Source: Pterois miles
Lineage: Eukaryota > Chordata > Actinopteri > Perciformes > Scorpaenidae
Direction of reading: 5' to 3'
NCBI GenBank assembly: GCA_947000775.1
Contig: CAMQGK010000416.1
Span: forward strand, 1,246,001-1,310,000
DNA length: 64,000 nt
Positions 1 to 11,330 of the stretch are shown in pieces. Made by a program: the position numbers and the translations under genes. How positions within the stretch are numbered: position 1 is the first letter of the stretch; each line of letters starts with the position of its first letter. The notes under the pieces were generated by a model. It ran no database searches. It worked only from the letters and a program-made list of their open reading frames with translations, and was not told the origin of the DNA.

Positions 1-560
1 TGGTTGCTCCAGTCAGACAACGTGAATCTACCCACTGCTGTGCACATTGTCAATACAGAGTCTGATTGCACAATATATGCATTGAAACAGAGTTTTTTGG
101 CATTTTGGACGGCATTGACTGTGTCTTAGCATCTACCCAGTTCAGGTTGTGAGAACTCTTTTATTTCATCCCACAATCCTGCATTATTCATATTATAGCT
201 CTCCCGTGCTCCAGCATTTTATCATAATAACATTGACTGGCTGGCTGAGGAGATGCTCTGTCTTTGAGAACCGACAAATGGGAAAGCCCTTTTATCTTCA
301 GACACCTACTGATTATGTCTCAGTGCCCATTATTTAAATAGTGCTATCCATGTGGTCACAGAGGAGAAAAGAAATACCATCAAAGTAGTCAGAATTACCT
401 CTTGCTTTTTTGTGGCTATCCAAAATATCACTCAATTTTTCTTGCTGAAGTTGTACCATGTAGCTTGAGCAAGATTTGGTTTTAACATTTTCACAACTCT
501 GCAAAGACCCAAGTTGTAATATACCAGAATTTTCCTTTCGAGGGAGTTACAGTATGAGTG
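1..560. other. Unique noncoding DNA, no gene seen
   Basis: The sequence is of mixed composition. I see no repeat, no convincing exon and no RNA gene. The only open frame of note is 62 codons and resembles no protein I know. Confidence 0.5.
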
Positions 561-839
561 GCAGGGACACTTTGGGCAAGGTCAGAGGTATTGGGAGTGG
601 ATAGGGAGAGCATCAGAGGGGGAACAGACTACTCAGCCTCCCCTCCCCCACCTCATTGTTGTGCCCCCTATCCTCTTGTGCATCCAACTTCAATTCCACT
701 TCAATTTTTATCAGCCTTCTGCTCGCCTCTCAAGGAGATAGGATTCAAACCCTGACACGAATTAGCCCCCAAGATTGACTTGATACTGCCACACCCAGGG
801 GACACTCCACAAAAAAAGGAACCCACTTTTTTCTCCTCC

Positions 840-1100
840 TTTACCCCCTTTCACTTCAACCTGTTTCCTATCTCCCGTGCTCTTGCCCTCTACATCATGT
901 GTCCTTCCATTTCTTAACCTGTCCTCCTCCTCCCTCAGTTCTGTCTCCAAACCTCACTCTGTCCATCCTCCACCTCATCTTGTTTTTCCCTGTGCATGCC
1001 TCCTTGTCAGTCAGCTGTCTGAGCGACATTCCACCTCCTTCTTCAGCGTGATGGACAGGCGCCGCCGGCTGCTGACGGAGTAATTTGCTTACAAAAACGG
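840..1100. promoter_or_regulatory. Pyrimidine-rich block ending in a G/C-rich candidate conserved element
   Basis: A C/T-rich stretch (about 820-1000) runs into a compact, CpG-containing segment at about 1040-1100 that is unlike the A/T-rich DNA around it. Its composition suggests a small conserved noncoding element, but nothing in the sequence proves function. A 17-base A tract follows at 1110-1126. Confidence 0.2.
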
Positions 1101-1109
1101 GCTGGCATC

Positions 1110-1126
1110 AAAAAAAAAAAAAAAAA
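1110..1126. repeat. Poly(A) tract
   Basis: Seventeen consecutive A residues are followed by GAAGAAGG. No SINE head is visible to the left, so this is read as simple sequence and not as a retroposon tail. Confidence 0.85.
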
Positions 1127-1135
1127 GAAGAAGGA

Positions 1136-2937
1136 CAGACGGTAGTGTAGCCAAGTGATTGCATTAAGAAGAGGGAGAGAGAAAGACGAGCGTGTTGAGG
1201 GATCGAGGCGAGGGGGGGATTCCATTTCTATTCATCACCACAGCTGATAGATGGACCACAGACAGTTCCCTTTTCTTTTTAACGTTTCCTGACATTTTTG
1301 AGGTTGAAGTCATCCTGGAAGCAGGAGCCAGCTCAGAGGACACACTCCTGATACAAATACTACAGAAAATATACACACACTGTTCTCTATATAGGTTTTT
1401 GGGATCACTGGGCTGATGAGAATTAAACCCTAAATCTGTGTTAGGTTTGCTCTTTTTTTGATCATTTCAGCTACATGAGCTCTTTCTAGTATGATCTTCA
1501 GGGTTTGGCTTAAAATTTCAGCCTTCTTTAGGTACTTTTTAGCCCATTTTTGTGTCTAAGTGACTAACGAGGGCAACGTTTTTTTAAATTGGTCTAGTAT
1601 TGACAGTTGACACTGACAGGCAGGTGCGAAACAAGCTGTGAGGGCAAATGAGCAGCATCAATGTAATGTTACGTTCACTAAAAGTGCTTGTTTTTTCTGA
1701 CAGGCTCAGATTGTTATTATATGTGTCTGGCAACATGATGGAAAGGATCCAACAGAGAAAGTCCTACTCAAGGAGAAGTCTTGTTGTGAAATCTGAATAT
1801 ACTCTGGCTCAAATGCATACTGGCCATCAAATTCAAACACCTCATCCACATTGTGAAATTCATGTAAATATTCAGCCATGACATTGAAAATAACACTATA
1901 ACACTCCGGAAACTCTGACTAATGCTTGTAAGATGAGAAGTCAGAACAAGACTTCTTCCATAATGTCATGTACATATAATAACAATTAGAGAAATAGAAA
2001 GAAATGAATGAATGAATTAAAATAAATTGTGAACGTGTTTAAGTACTGAGAACATGACGGTAGACATTTGTGATGGCCATTCCCATGATATTCCCCTATT
2101 GTCTTTTAAATTGTTGAGGTTGGGTTGATACAATTTGTTACACAGATTTAGTGGTTAATTTAACCTGCTTTTGTCACTTGAAAATTGATAAAAATGACCA
2201 AAAATCAAAAACCACATTTAGACACCAAGACCTTGAGGAACCCCATAGAAAAAAACATGCTGTGATTTGACATAAAAAAATGTTTGGCATTTGGAGATTT
2301 CTGCAAGCATCGTGTTTTTAGGCAACTGGATGGTGAGCACTACTGTTGTGTAAACTGCTCAGAAATTCCCTTATTGTAAATATACCAAGGAAATCCTACT
2401 ATGGACATTAGCCTAACTTCAGACAGTTATTTAGCCTCCTTCCCGACATGTTTCTTACCAATGGATGCTTTTTCTCGTTTCATGTTATGTATATCTTCAC
2501 TCTAGCCCTAAAACTAAACCTGCCGCTGCCTCTGAAAGACTGTTAAGTCTGTCAGTATCGACCATGATTTTGCTTTTTTAATGTCACCATGCATTTCAGT
2601 GTTTCAGTAGCTGTTCGTCCATTCTCATATTTTTATTCAAATTTTGAAATATCGCATAGAAAAGCTGTTTGGAAACCTAAAATGTGAAAAAAACCTTCCT
2701 CAATTGTGAAAAAAAATGTTTTTATGCTCGCTTGACATGGTGTTTGCCTTCGTCAAAAAAAGTTGATTTGTGAAATGGGATTAAATATTTTTAGATTTGC
2801 CTTTTCAGGAACAGTTTTTTTTTTCTTTGATTGAAGTAGCACTGCTATGAGCAAAGCCTTGTAGCATCAGTGTTGCCTGCATACTGTATTTCCTCTCCAG
2901 GGTGACTCCTCTACAGGGTAATCTTTTGGTTAAATCT
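1136..2937. other. A/T-rich noncoding DNA
   Basis: About 1.8 kb without a recognisable gene, structural RNA or repeat. A short imperfect ATGA run occurs near 2002-2017. Open frames here are short and overlap on both strands, as expected by chance. Confidence 0.45.
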
Positions 2938-3084
2938 TTAGTGCTTTTTTATGATTAGGGAACACCCACATAATGTGGGACCGCCCCATCCAGGTGTAAG
3001 GTATACCCAGTGCTGACAAAACCCACAAACAAGGAACAGCCATCCCATACATGAGACATACCATAAATGAGTAATCCCAGTATC

Positions 3085-3109
3085 CCACACACACACACAC
3101 ACACACACA
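3085..3109. repeat. (CA)n microsatellite
   Basis: An uninterrupted CA dinucleotide run of about 25 bases lies in otherwise unique sequence. Two overlapping antisense open frames cross it and owe their Cys-Val runs to the repeat. Confidence 0.95.
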
Positions 3110-3520
3110 GAAAAAGCAGCGAGCAGCTCATGTGTGGCTGTCCGGCCTGCTGGTGATTCCTCACAGATAGTATTGATCTGAGACACAGGCCTCATTCATT
3201 ACAGGCTGACTAGCAGCAGATGAGCTGAGGCTTATTGCTGAGCAGGGTTTTCTCTCTGACATCTGGAAAACCACAAGGGTAAATTGTAGAAGCCATGCAT
3301 AAGTAAATGTGAAGAAGGGTGCTATGTCTTATTCGTAGCATTACATAACAGGCAACCTTCCTTTGGTGAGGTAGGGACACACAATGTGTAAAAATAATTA
3401 TGTGATCATATATAATGATGTAGTTGGTGATATTCTGCCAGAAAACATTAAACATACTCTGGAAATAGTTTTAAGAAGCAGACTACTTCAGTTCATTAGA
3501 GACGCTCCGAATGGCAATTG

Positions 3521-3523
<3 letters not shown>

Positions 3524-3554
<31 letters not shown>

Positions 3555-3893
3555 ATGATACATCCAGGTCTGATATAAATTATTTATTTAGGAGCCGTCA
3601 CTGTTGGTTAGAACGAACAGTTGCATCTCTGTGTCGTCTCACACTTTCGTCTCACTGGATTTGACTCACCTAAGCCACGCCCACAGCTGCAGTAGCTCAT
3701 CACAGGATGCTGATTGGTCCATTGTCTGGTGATCCAGGAAAACCACAGCACGTGAAGCCTGACAAGATGGATTTTCGTGTGACATTTGACCCAGCGATTC
3801 TCTAATGATCTTGATCTTGTTTGATATGCTACAAAGGTCCCAAGGCCGGAATCAAACCTGGGATGTTGCGCTGTAGCCACTCTGCTACTAAGG
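3524..3893 (-). mobile_element. tRNA-derived SINE with A tail (minus strand)
   Basis: Read on the minus strand, the head carries a tRNA-type A box matching TRGYNNARNGG (TAGCAGAGTGG, 3887 to 3877) and a B box one substitution away from GGTTCGANTCC (GGTTTGATTCC, 3858 to 3848). The A-to-B spacing is as expected for a tRNA. The body runs leftward to a 28-base poly(T) on the plus strand (3524-3551), which is the A tail. The words after the B box (CCGGCCTTGGGACCTTTG) resemble a SINE head I know from fish genomes. A functional tRNA gene is unlikely because acceptor-stem pairing is not evident and the unit continues into a body and tail. Confidence 0.75.
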
Positions 3894-4245
3894 TACTCCA
3901 ACATTTACTCTTTTAGCTCTGCTTTTGGTCCCTACCAATTCCTGAGTAAAACATCTCTTCTACATGCTCCACTATGTTCACCAGATAACTGTATACATCT
4001 GCTGTTTGGTGCTGAGCAGGTAATGTACAGCTAAAAGCTTCCTCGCTACTGGACAGATGAGGGCAGTGAGTCTGAACCAAACATCACATTTAATGAAAAT
4101 CAAGACAATGAGCTGAAAAAGGCCAAAGCGCCCAGTAGAACTGAAGACTACTGCAGAGTTCCATCACTATAAGTGACTTTTACATTTCACATTGTCACCT
4201 GATCCATTGCTCGTTCAAAATATTGATTAGTGCAGCTTTGAAATA
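3894..4245 (-). repeat. Dispersed-repeat-like segment (family D) next to the SINE
   Basis: The sequence from the SINE head to about 4245 (for example TACTCTTTTAGCTCTGCTTT, and GATTAGTGCAGCTTTG at the right) resembles interspersed sequence I have seen in fish genomes. No second copy occurs in this window, so the call rests on memory and not on an internal comparison. The SINE appears to have inserted into it, because the family continues directly from the SINE head. Confidence 0.35.
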
Positions 4246-4364
4246 ATATCTCTATATCATTGGTTCCTTACCTTTTTCAGATCAGTGCTTACTTGTGGCC
4301 CACATCTGTGAGCTATTGTTTCTGCTGTTTCACAATAAAAAGAAAGCACTAGAAAAAAATACAA

Positions 4365-4846
4365 ATAAAAAATAGGGCTGTCAATCGATTAAATATTTAA
4401 TCAGGATTAATTGCATGATTGTCCATGATTAAATCGTGGTCATGGGTAGATTTGCCAAGTATTTAATAGTCTTATCAACAAATGTGGGCAAATATGCTGT
4501 TTTATACAAATGTATGTATAGTATATATTTAGTATTGGAAATCAATTAATAACACAAAACACTGACAGATATTGTCCAGAAACACTCACAGGGACTGCAT
4601 TTAGTTGTAAAAAAATCTGCTCCAACAGGCAACAGCAGCTGTCAGTGTGTCAGAGTGCTGACTTGACTATGACTTGATCCAGACTGACTGGGACTATCAT
4701 ATATGGGCATGTCTGTAAAGGGGAGACTGGTGGGGACCCACAGAACCCATTTTCGCCATTGTGGTTTTTCCTCGCCAAAATTTAGCAAACTTTCGGAGCA
4801 TTAGTTATCCTCCTGGACAAGCTAGACAACAAGCCCTAATAAAAAT
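4365..4846 (+). mobile_element. hAT-like non-autonomous DNA element with 8-bp target duplication
   Basis: The element runs from TAGGGCTGTCAATCG (4373) to CAAGCCCTA (ends 4838), so its termini are short inverted repeats. Flanking octamers are ATAAAAAA (4365-4372) and ATAAAAAT (4839-4846), 7 of 8 identical, as expected for the 8-bp duplication made by hAT transposases. The interior matches the reverse complement of the element at 46418-46919, for example in the blocks around 4400-4430 and 4500-4600. It contains no transposase frame, so it is a non-autonomous, MITE-type copy. The class is inferred from duplication length and end sequence. Confidence 0.8.
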
Positions 4847-5480
4847 AAACATAGTTTTTTGTTGCAGAAATGATTTTGACACATATTTTTATGCTATTTT
4901 AATGGTTCTCTGACCCTCGTTGTCCCAGCAGTTCTGTATTTGTGGAGTACATTATGAAGTTGATTCTATGAGCATTTCATATCCTGTAACCAGCTTTAGT
5001 TGCTTTCCATGGTTTAAAAAAATACATGGAACAAGTATGTTGTTTTTTTTACTGTTATTTTATATTACTTTCTGACAGAGTTTGGAGAAAAATCTGAATT
5101 TTGACCACTTTATTTTTTACTTTATTCATAGCACTAAACTCAGAATTATTACCCATTTTTTTGTGCTAATTCTGAACCTCAAAACATTCCTACAGCACAA
5201 ATAAGTCCCAAATCTATCTCTGAGTGCAGTTTGTGTAATTGTGGTTACACTAGCTGTGAGCTATCCCAACATATCTGTGAGTGAGCAGATGTGTGATTCC
5301 ATCCTCGCAGACGATCCCTTCCCTCTGTCCTGACCCAGCAGGCTCTGCCTCATACAGGCAGCTGTATTTCCCCAGAGAGTCTGTCACATTCCTGCCTCCA
5401 CAGTGCAACTCACTGCCATTTTCAACAGGGGCCGTGGGTCACAAAGAGAAGAGCTCCAATTGCCACGGTGAAACCTGGCT
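4847..5480. other. A/T-rich noncoding DNA
   Basis: No gene, structural RNA or classified repeat was seen. Short T runs are scattered through it. Confidence 0.4.
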
Positions 5481-5870
5481 GAGATTTGGCCTTTCGGTAC
5501 TTCATTTTCTCCCCTCCTCCATTTCTCTTAGTTCCAGGGCTGCAGGAAAAGAATGACTCCTGCTTAACGATAAAATAATGAATGTCATTTTGAGGCAGGA
5601 GCGAGACAGAGGGTTAGAGACAAGAGGAGGGAAGGGAAGGGGAACGGGGGGAAGTTGGGGAGGCAAGTATATTACCGAGCTGGCAAATGTGCCCTCATGC
5701 CAGGGAGTCAATTTGAGTGAAGCCTTCCAATGTGACATCATTTACTCAGAAATCCCTAATTTGTCAGCATTAATATTTCAGCTCCAGCAATGCCTGTCAC
5801 AGTGTGCCAGAGATGACTGATCAATCTATAAAACGGCTGCGGCTAATTTATTGAATATTTATGTGCAATG
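5480..5870. promoter_or_regulatory. Candidate conserved noncoding element
   Basis: This is a repeat-free block of high complexity. It contains a purine-rich middle (5590-5660) and a right half (5690-5865) with AT-core motifs such as GCATTAATATTTC and GGCTAATTTATTG. It differs in texture from the degenerate A/T-rich flanks. Open frames on both strands cross it without splice signals, so coding is unlikely. The regulatory role is inference only. Confidence 0.35.
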
Positions 5871-6640
5871 TCATGTGCAGGAGAGCAGCAGACTTTATTC
5901 CTCCGTGGTCTGCTCCTATGCCCAGGAACTTTTCTAAAATCAAATTTTAGCCATCCAGAGATTATGACAAATGTGTCTGTTGCTGCACAACACGTAGAAC
6001 TGCACTCTGATAAGTCCGGCTTTGTTTACATTGGACTACGTCCCTTGGCTTTTTTAGCCAATTAGAAATTAACGGGTTTGAGCTGAGTTGGACAATGACA
6101 CAGACAACTACATGGATGAGAATGATAAATGTATATACACCTAATTCAGCAAATGAAGTTAGAATATTTGCAAGAAATTGCATGAACTATTAATTGTGGG
6201 CTATCCTGCGTGGAGACTTAAATGTATATACAGACATAAATGATCAAATCCCTTTTCAGCTTTGTAGGCTGACTAGAGAAGGAAGAGCATGTGAAAACAT
6301 GAGTGTAAACTGTAAAGTTAAAGATGTATTTCAAATGCTGCATCCTACAAAGTGGATTTTACCTGTTTTGACATGATGTTTGATGTTACAAAAGGTGTTT
6401 CACCTTTGGACTATAAAACAACGTACTGGTTAATTCCGATTACTTAGCTGTTGTTGCACTTTTGGGTAAGACTGAAAAAAAGGTTAGAAATTAAACATCA
6501 ACTGCTTAAAAAAATAATAACAGTTGAATAATTGAAATAAGAACAGAGAATAGAGAGTTCATAAAAGACTAAATGCTAAGAAATATGGATTGAAGCAGAA
6601 TATTTTGTTGGATAAAAACATTGTGAATTGCATCTATCCT
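5871..6640. other. A/T-rich noncoding DNA
   Basis: No gene or classified repeat is visible. Several short open frames overlap on opposite strands and are taken as chance. Confidence 0.4.
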
Positions 6641-6714
6641 TTTTCAATAAACTGAAAACTACACACAATGTTTCTGTAAATTATTAATACTAATAATATT
6701 AATTTGAATTTCAA

Positions 6715-6905
6715 TGTTGAAAGGCAAACTCTATGTGGAAAGAAATGGCTGGCAGAGATGCAGCAGCAGAGATGCAGCTGCTGTGAAAACCTGACGCGTG
6801 GATCACGCAGCAGTTTAGTGAAGCAGCCATCAGGCGCTGCTCACGAGGGCAGACTGGACAAGGCCCGAGCGTCTCTGTAGGGCGTGTCACCTGGCCTTGT
6901 ACACA
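6715..6905 (+). repeat. Dispersed repeat, copy 1 of a pair with 63555-63725
   Basis: The block opening at GAAAGGCAAACTCT (about 6719) recurs in the same orientation at about 63558. About 32 of the first 37 bases match, with weaker similarity over the following ~150 bases (for example GGCAGCC and CTGCTCAC blocks). The family is unclassified. The word pattern fits an old interspersed element and not a gene. Confidence 0.6.
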
Positions 6906-6957
6906 CTATGTTAAGTTTTTATGTAAAGCTGTTCACAGCCCGTTTGGACAATTTCTG

Positions 6958-7000
6958 TCATCATCATCATCATCATCATCGTCATCATCATCATCATCAT
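6958..7000. repeat. (CAT)n microsatellite
   Basis: A near-perfect TCA/CAT triplet run is interrupted once by CGT. It makes an open frame appear to encode a run of histidines; this is an artefact of the repeat. Confidence 0.95.
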
Positions 7001-7499
7001 TATGTCTGCACATACTGTATAGCCTGTTTTTCCTTCACATCTACATCAACCCAACAAAGACGTTGACATTGAAACAGTGCAATATACAGTTTGCAGACAA
7101 CCTCTAATTTTTATTTTTATTTTTATATTTTTTTTTTTGCTGCACCCAGACGTGGCTGTATGTACACATTATCCACCTTCTTTGCAACGAACATTTTGTC
7201 ACAAACACTTTTGCCCATTTTTGTATATTTGATATCAGTCTTTACATCTGTTATCTAGTCAAAGGCACCACTTGAGTTGTCAATAAGTTGTGACCATGGC
7301 CACATTCAAATTCATTTATGACAAGCTGTGAACCAAGTAAGTGTTTAAAAAAATGAAACAACATTGCACTTGTTTTTTTTTTTTTACATTAAATTTGTTT
7401 TTTACATTTTTTACATTCACCATTCTACAAAAGTTGTTCTTTAAGAATTCACTCAATTACAATAAACTGCTGTTTGTATCTTGAGAAAGAATTAATTCT

Positions 7500-7690
7500 C
7501 CAAACTCTGGTTTTGTTGCCTAAACCAAAGCGAGTGTTTTTGTTTCATTCACAACATTAAGCATGTGTTTACTGCGACCGAATAGTGACACCGAGGGGTC
7601 TGACAAAGCGTCAGTATGTGATGAGCTGGGGTGAGAAATGTGTTGGCAGTCCTCATTTGCAGACTTTACTCAGTTGTGATATAGATGGAT
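7500..7690 (+). repeat. Dispersed repeat family B, fragment
   Basis: The word GTTTTGTTGCCTAAACC (7510) also occurs at 40733 and, inverted, at about 48809. TGACAAAGCGTCAGTATG (7601) recurs as TGACAAAGCCTCAGTATT near 49369. These shared words define a family present several times in this window. No protein motif or clear end was found, so class is unknown. Confidence 0.65.
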
Positions 7691-7904
7691 CTGTTTACAT
7701 GCCAGGTAAGAAGCCGTTATGAATTAGCAACTCAAATACAGCAATAAACAGTGGGATTGTTTAATCATTGAGAATCATTCAGATATAGAGCAACCTCACT
7801 CCATACATTTTAAAATTAAGAATCTAAGTGTCTAAAGAGAAGTAGCAGTGATTCTCCTCCAAGAAATGTGAATCCCCTTAATGCCCCTTCCTAATCTCTG
7901 TCTG

Positions 7905-8230
7905 ACTGTGTTTGCAGCTGCCAACACATGACTTCCTGTGTCATTGTCTTATTCCATACATTGCTCCCAGAATTATGCCTTCTATGGGGATGGATTTTTA
8001 GCATAACCCACATTGTATGCAATTATTTACTGCCTGGTGATGGAAAAATCCCTCCATTTTCTGCTTTTGTTGGCAGCTGCACTGCACATTTACACAATAG
8101 GCATTTAGCATGGACCGCATAATTATGACAGCACATCAGGGCTGAAAGTGCTGGGACGGCGCCAAGGCAAAAGCCGCTCAAACCCTCATTCTTCAATGCC
8201 GCCCATGAAGATCATTATGGATGAAAATTA
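7905..8230. promoter_or_regulatory. Candidate conserved noncoding element
   Basis: The block is dense and repeat-free. It has paired GGCAGCTGC-type E-box words (CAGCTG near 7917 and 8073), AT-core motifs (GCATAATTATGAC near 8118) and a CpG-containing right part (8150-8180). Texture and motif density suggest a cis-regulatory element. There are no plausible splice-bounded frames. Function is inferred, not shown. Confidence 0.35.
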
Positions 8231-9190
8231 GTGCCGGTGGGACGAGGTGGCGGAGCACAAGAACAACACCACAGCAGAGTGTTGGGAACGCTGCATCCCT
8301 GTACGCCAGGACATCACTGCTTCAAAAAATGCTGCTGGAGGAGTGGAAGGTGTTGGTTGAAGTGAAATCAGTGAAAAACCACAGTTTCTAAACTCTCTCA
8401 GAATGCATCATCACAATTAATCTTTAACTAGTGGTGCCTTCAAATGAAACGTGTGAGCTTGTGTTTACAACATGGAAAGTCATGTCCACAATATGCGTGG
8501 TGTTCAAGTAGATAAGTTAACACCACTGCTAAGCAACGGCAATATTAAGCTTTACTGTTAACGTGCCACAGAGGCTAACAATTTAGCAAGCTAGCAAGTG
8601 GGTAACATAATGCAGGAAATGCAAAGGCATAATGACAGAGGTGAAAGATGAGGTTGTTGAGAATTTCAACATTTAGACATATTAAAAAATTACAAATAAT
8701 TACGATATATGACAAAAATTACTTATTATGCCAGAAGAGAGGGCATTTATATGGACTCTTCTCGTGAACATGGTAAATACCAACCCCATTTGAAAAGAGA
8801 CATATTGTTAATCTGCATATCTGCAAATTAAAAAAAATGTTCATATTGAACATATCTGCAAACATTCACTGTTAACATATTTAATTTATTTTTCTTATAA
8901 TAACCAGTCACTTTTTGTATTTTGTTCTTCTCAAAATCAGAACTGAATTGGGAAAGAAAGTTTTAGATTTTCTGCACCTACTTTATGGAACAATCCAATC
9001 GACGGGGGAAAAAGGACATACGTCTATGGGCTGGGTCTCAGGAGGATATTAAATACATAAAATTTAAAAAAAATATTGCTAACTTGTTGTGAATTTAGGG
9101 GAAATCTACAGATGCAAAAAGACATGTAGAAGTGTAGTAAAATAATAGTCATGTCCAAGAGAAAATAATAAGGTCAGAATTTTACCAAGA
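8231..9190. other. A/T-rich noncoding DNA
   Basis: Nearly 1 kb with no gene, RNA or classified repeat that I can support. A/T content rises from about 8640 onward. Confidence 0.4.
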
Positions 9191-9199
9191 ACACCTTTG

Positions 9200-9725
9200 T
9201 AAATGAAAACATACCAGTGACTGTGTGCACATCAGGCAATACCATTTGGTTTTGAGTATAAAACACAATGGTGCGTAAGAGATCTACAGTTTATAATAAA
9301 TCTTAGAGGCCCAGGATAACCACTATCCAACATGTGAAGACAGTGAACAGACATTCATATACAACCCATCACCATAATCAATAACAGGTAAAAAGGTAGA
9401 TTCCACTAATTTCAGTTTCACACCAAAATAAAACCCACTTGTTTCAACAGTGAACATACTGAATTATGTGGTCATTAATCAAAAGCCCAAGGTATTTAAA
9501 AGTAGATACCAACTCAATTTGTTGACCATTTCTGGTAAAACTTTTCTGTGACAATGCTGATATTCCTGTTCATAAAGTAGTAAAAATGTTGTTGCAGCTG
9601 ACAAAGCTGATCTTGTATAATCAAATGCATCCTGAACATATACAAAAGCCTTCGCAAAGCAATACACGTCTGTCCTCAGCATAGAAATAAAAGGCAGAGT
9701 TTGGACGATTCTGCCCATATTCTGT
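9200..9725 (-). pseudogene. LINE reverse-transcriptase relic (L2/CR1/Rex1-like), minus strand
   Basis: Minus-strand translation, switching frame several times, gives landmarks of a non-LTR retrotransposon reverse transcriptase in the correct order. These are the catalytic-loop region read as YAED (9683 to 9672, where active enzymes have YxDD), a CFAKAF-DAFD-SALS stretch, STFKYLGLLIND (about 9520-9480), then PVIDYGD and LTHHCVLYS-like words toward 9270. The polymerase is inactive because the second catalytic Asp context is altered, there are stops, and frames shift. The family is known to encode a target-primed reverse transcriptase. Here only the C-terminal half of the domain survives. Whether it is L2 or Rex1 cannot be settled by eye. 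Confidence 0.75.
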
Positions 9726-9934
9726 TATATCATGTAACTTTTAATATTGGTCTTCAATATATGGCACTCTCACTTGCTCTGATTGCACACAAAAACATAT
9801 TCAATGTATCTGAGTTTTTGCAGAAACATACAATGCCAACATTTTTCGTTGGTGAGTGGGCTGTCCTAGGTTAAGCATATTGATCAAATTATTTTTCTCC
9901 TAAGATTAAAAGTGTCATTAAACATGTGTCAGTC

Positions 9935-10260
9935 TGAGAATTTTGGGCCAGCTGATCTCTTGCTCAGCGAAGCTTGTTAAACAGGGGCCCCGATCGAGGT
10001 CTTTTCCCAGTGCCAGTGGGTCGTTAGATGACCAATCCTACCAGTTTACATTTCAAAGTGCAAATCTCCTTCTTCCACCACAGTTAGTATTAGCCCCTCC
10101 AGTCCCTTCATTATATCAGCACTAATTACAAATTCTTAAACCAGTGCCACACATTACAATAAGACAGTGCAGTGAGCATATGGCATAATATCCTATTAAT
10201 GAACACTCTAAATTCAAACTCAGGTCAGCGCTATCACGCCGGAGAATGTGTCACTGATCC
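9935..10260. promoter_or_regulatory. Candidate conserved noncoding block
   Basis: Compact sequence with retained CpGs (CCCCGATCGAGG near 9990) and AT-core words. It is repeat-free and precedes the G-rich block. The call is based on texture alone. Confidence 0.25.
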
Positions 10261-10500
10261 GATGGAAGCGGGAGGAGGGGGCCGTGAGGGGGTGTAAAGG
10301 GAGGGAGAGGAGGAGGAAGTGACCTTCTTCTAAAATGCACAGACTAATTTGGAGGGGGAAGGCAGCCCCCGGGGCCGTCTCATTGTTTTACTTGTTTAAT
10401 TTTTCGCCAGCAATTATTGATATAATATTTTGATGGCAGAGCAGAGGAAGGAGAAGTCATTAAAAGTGACCAAAGGGGGGGAGGAGTGATTTTTTTTTTT
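10260..10500. promoter_or_regulatory. G-rich then AT-core candidate regulatory block with G-quadruplex motif
   Basis: Four G runs (10277-10281, 10288-10292, 10299-10301, 10303-10305) with loops of 6, 6 and 1 bases fit the usual G-quadruplex pattern on the plus strand. Downstream, about 10380-10450 is a repeat-free stretch (CAATTATTGATATAATATT) resembling conserved enhancer DNA. Structure formation and function are inference. Confidence 0.35.
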
Positions 10501-11330
10501 TGAATTTGCTTTGCCAGTAGCTAGTCCTACTCGTCTCCCGTTTTCACACTCCTCTTTTTCTGCATTTTTCCCGCCTGCCACTCTCTGCCTCTCTCCGGGG
10601 GGAAAGTCGAGCTATTTGCATTCGCTGTCACAACAGTGTGAGAAACAAGTTGCGGCCGTCTTGCTGGCTCAGTCCTCAGCACGTTCAATGTTTTAATGGG
10701 GACTGTCAACTACAAGAGAGATGGATACCCCCCCCCACCCCCCCAACACCCCAGACCTCCTTCTTTTGGAAAAAGGGGAATGCAAATTGACACATTTAGC
10801 ATGATTGCATCTGCGAGTGATAGATGTTCCCCGTGGCCTGTTTCATTTGGATCTGGTTTTCAGAGTTAATCTGCTGAGATGACCCCTGTCTGAAGTGATG
10901 TGAGGCTGAATGCAGAGAGAAAGAGTTTGACAAAGGTAGCAAAAGGTAGAGGAGGAAGACACTTCACCTTTATCTGAAATGGAGCTGTGACCAGTCCTTC
11001 CCTTGTCAGGGCTGAAAGGCCATCAGCAGCCAAAATGACCTTGCTCTGCATTTGGAGCTGATAAACTGTACCGTTCTGTTTGTGTGAAATTCATATTGAC
11101 AGGAAGTCAAAACAACTCCCTCTTAGCGTTGCCCTGATGAGGAGCTTCAGGGGCTCACCATATTACGCAGGGGCCCTTCTCTCTACCTCTCCCCAGGGAT
11201 GGCTCACTCTCAGCGTCCCCAGAGCTGGACCCCTGCCCCTGGCCCCTGCCGAGCACTGCGGAGCTGTGTTTGTTTAAAGACCAGACTTAATCCTCTGCAG
11301 CAGCTGTCTCAGATTGGGTCGCAGATCAGC
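10500..11330. other. G/C-richer noncoding DNA, possible conserved elements
   Basis: The stretch contains a T run (10491-10501), a C-rich stretch (10728-10752, C9-A-C7 then CCCC), and a block at 11140-11330 with G/C-rich unique sequence. Short frames occur on both strands, with no exon-like structure. It may hold regulatory sequence. Confidence 0.3.

Noticed and set aside
3836..3900. Possible tRNA gene on the minus strand
   Set aside because: A and B boxes are present, but no acceptor-stem pairing was seen and the unit continues into a SINE body and A tail.
6884..7066. Open frame with a run of histidines
   Set aside because: The histidines are the translation of a (CAT)n microsatellite.
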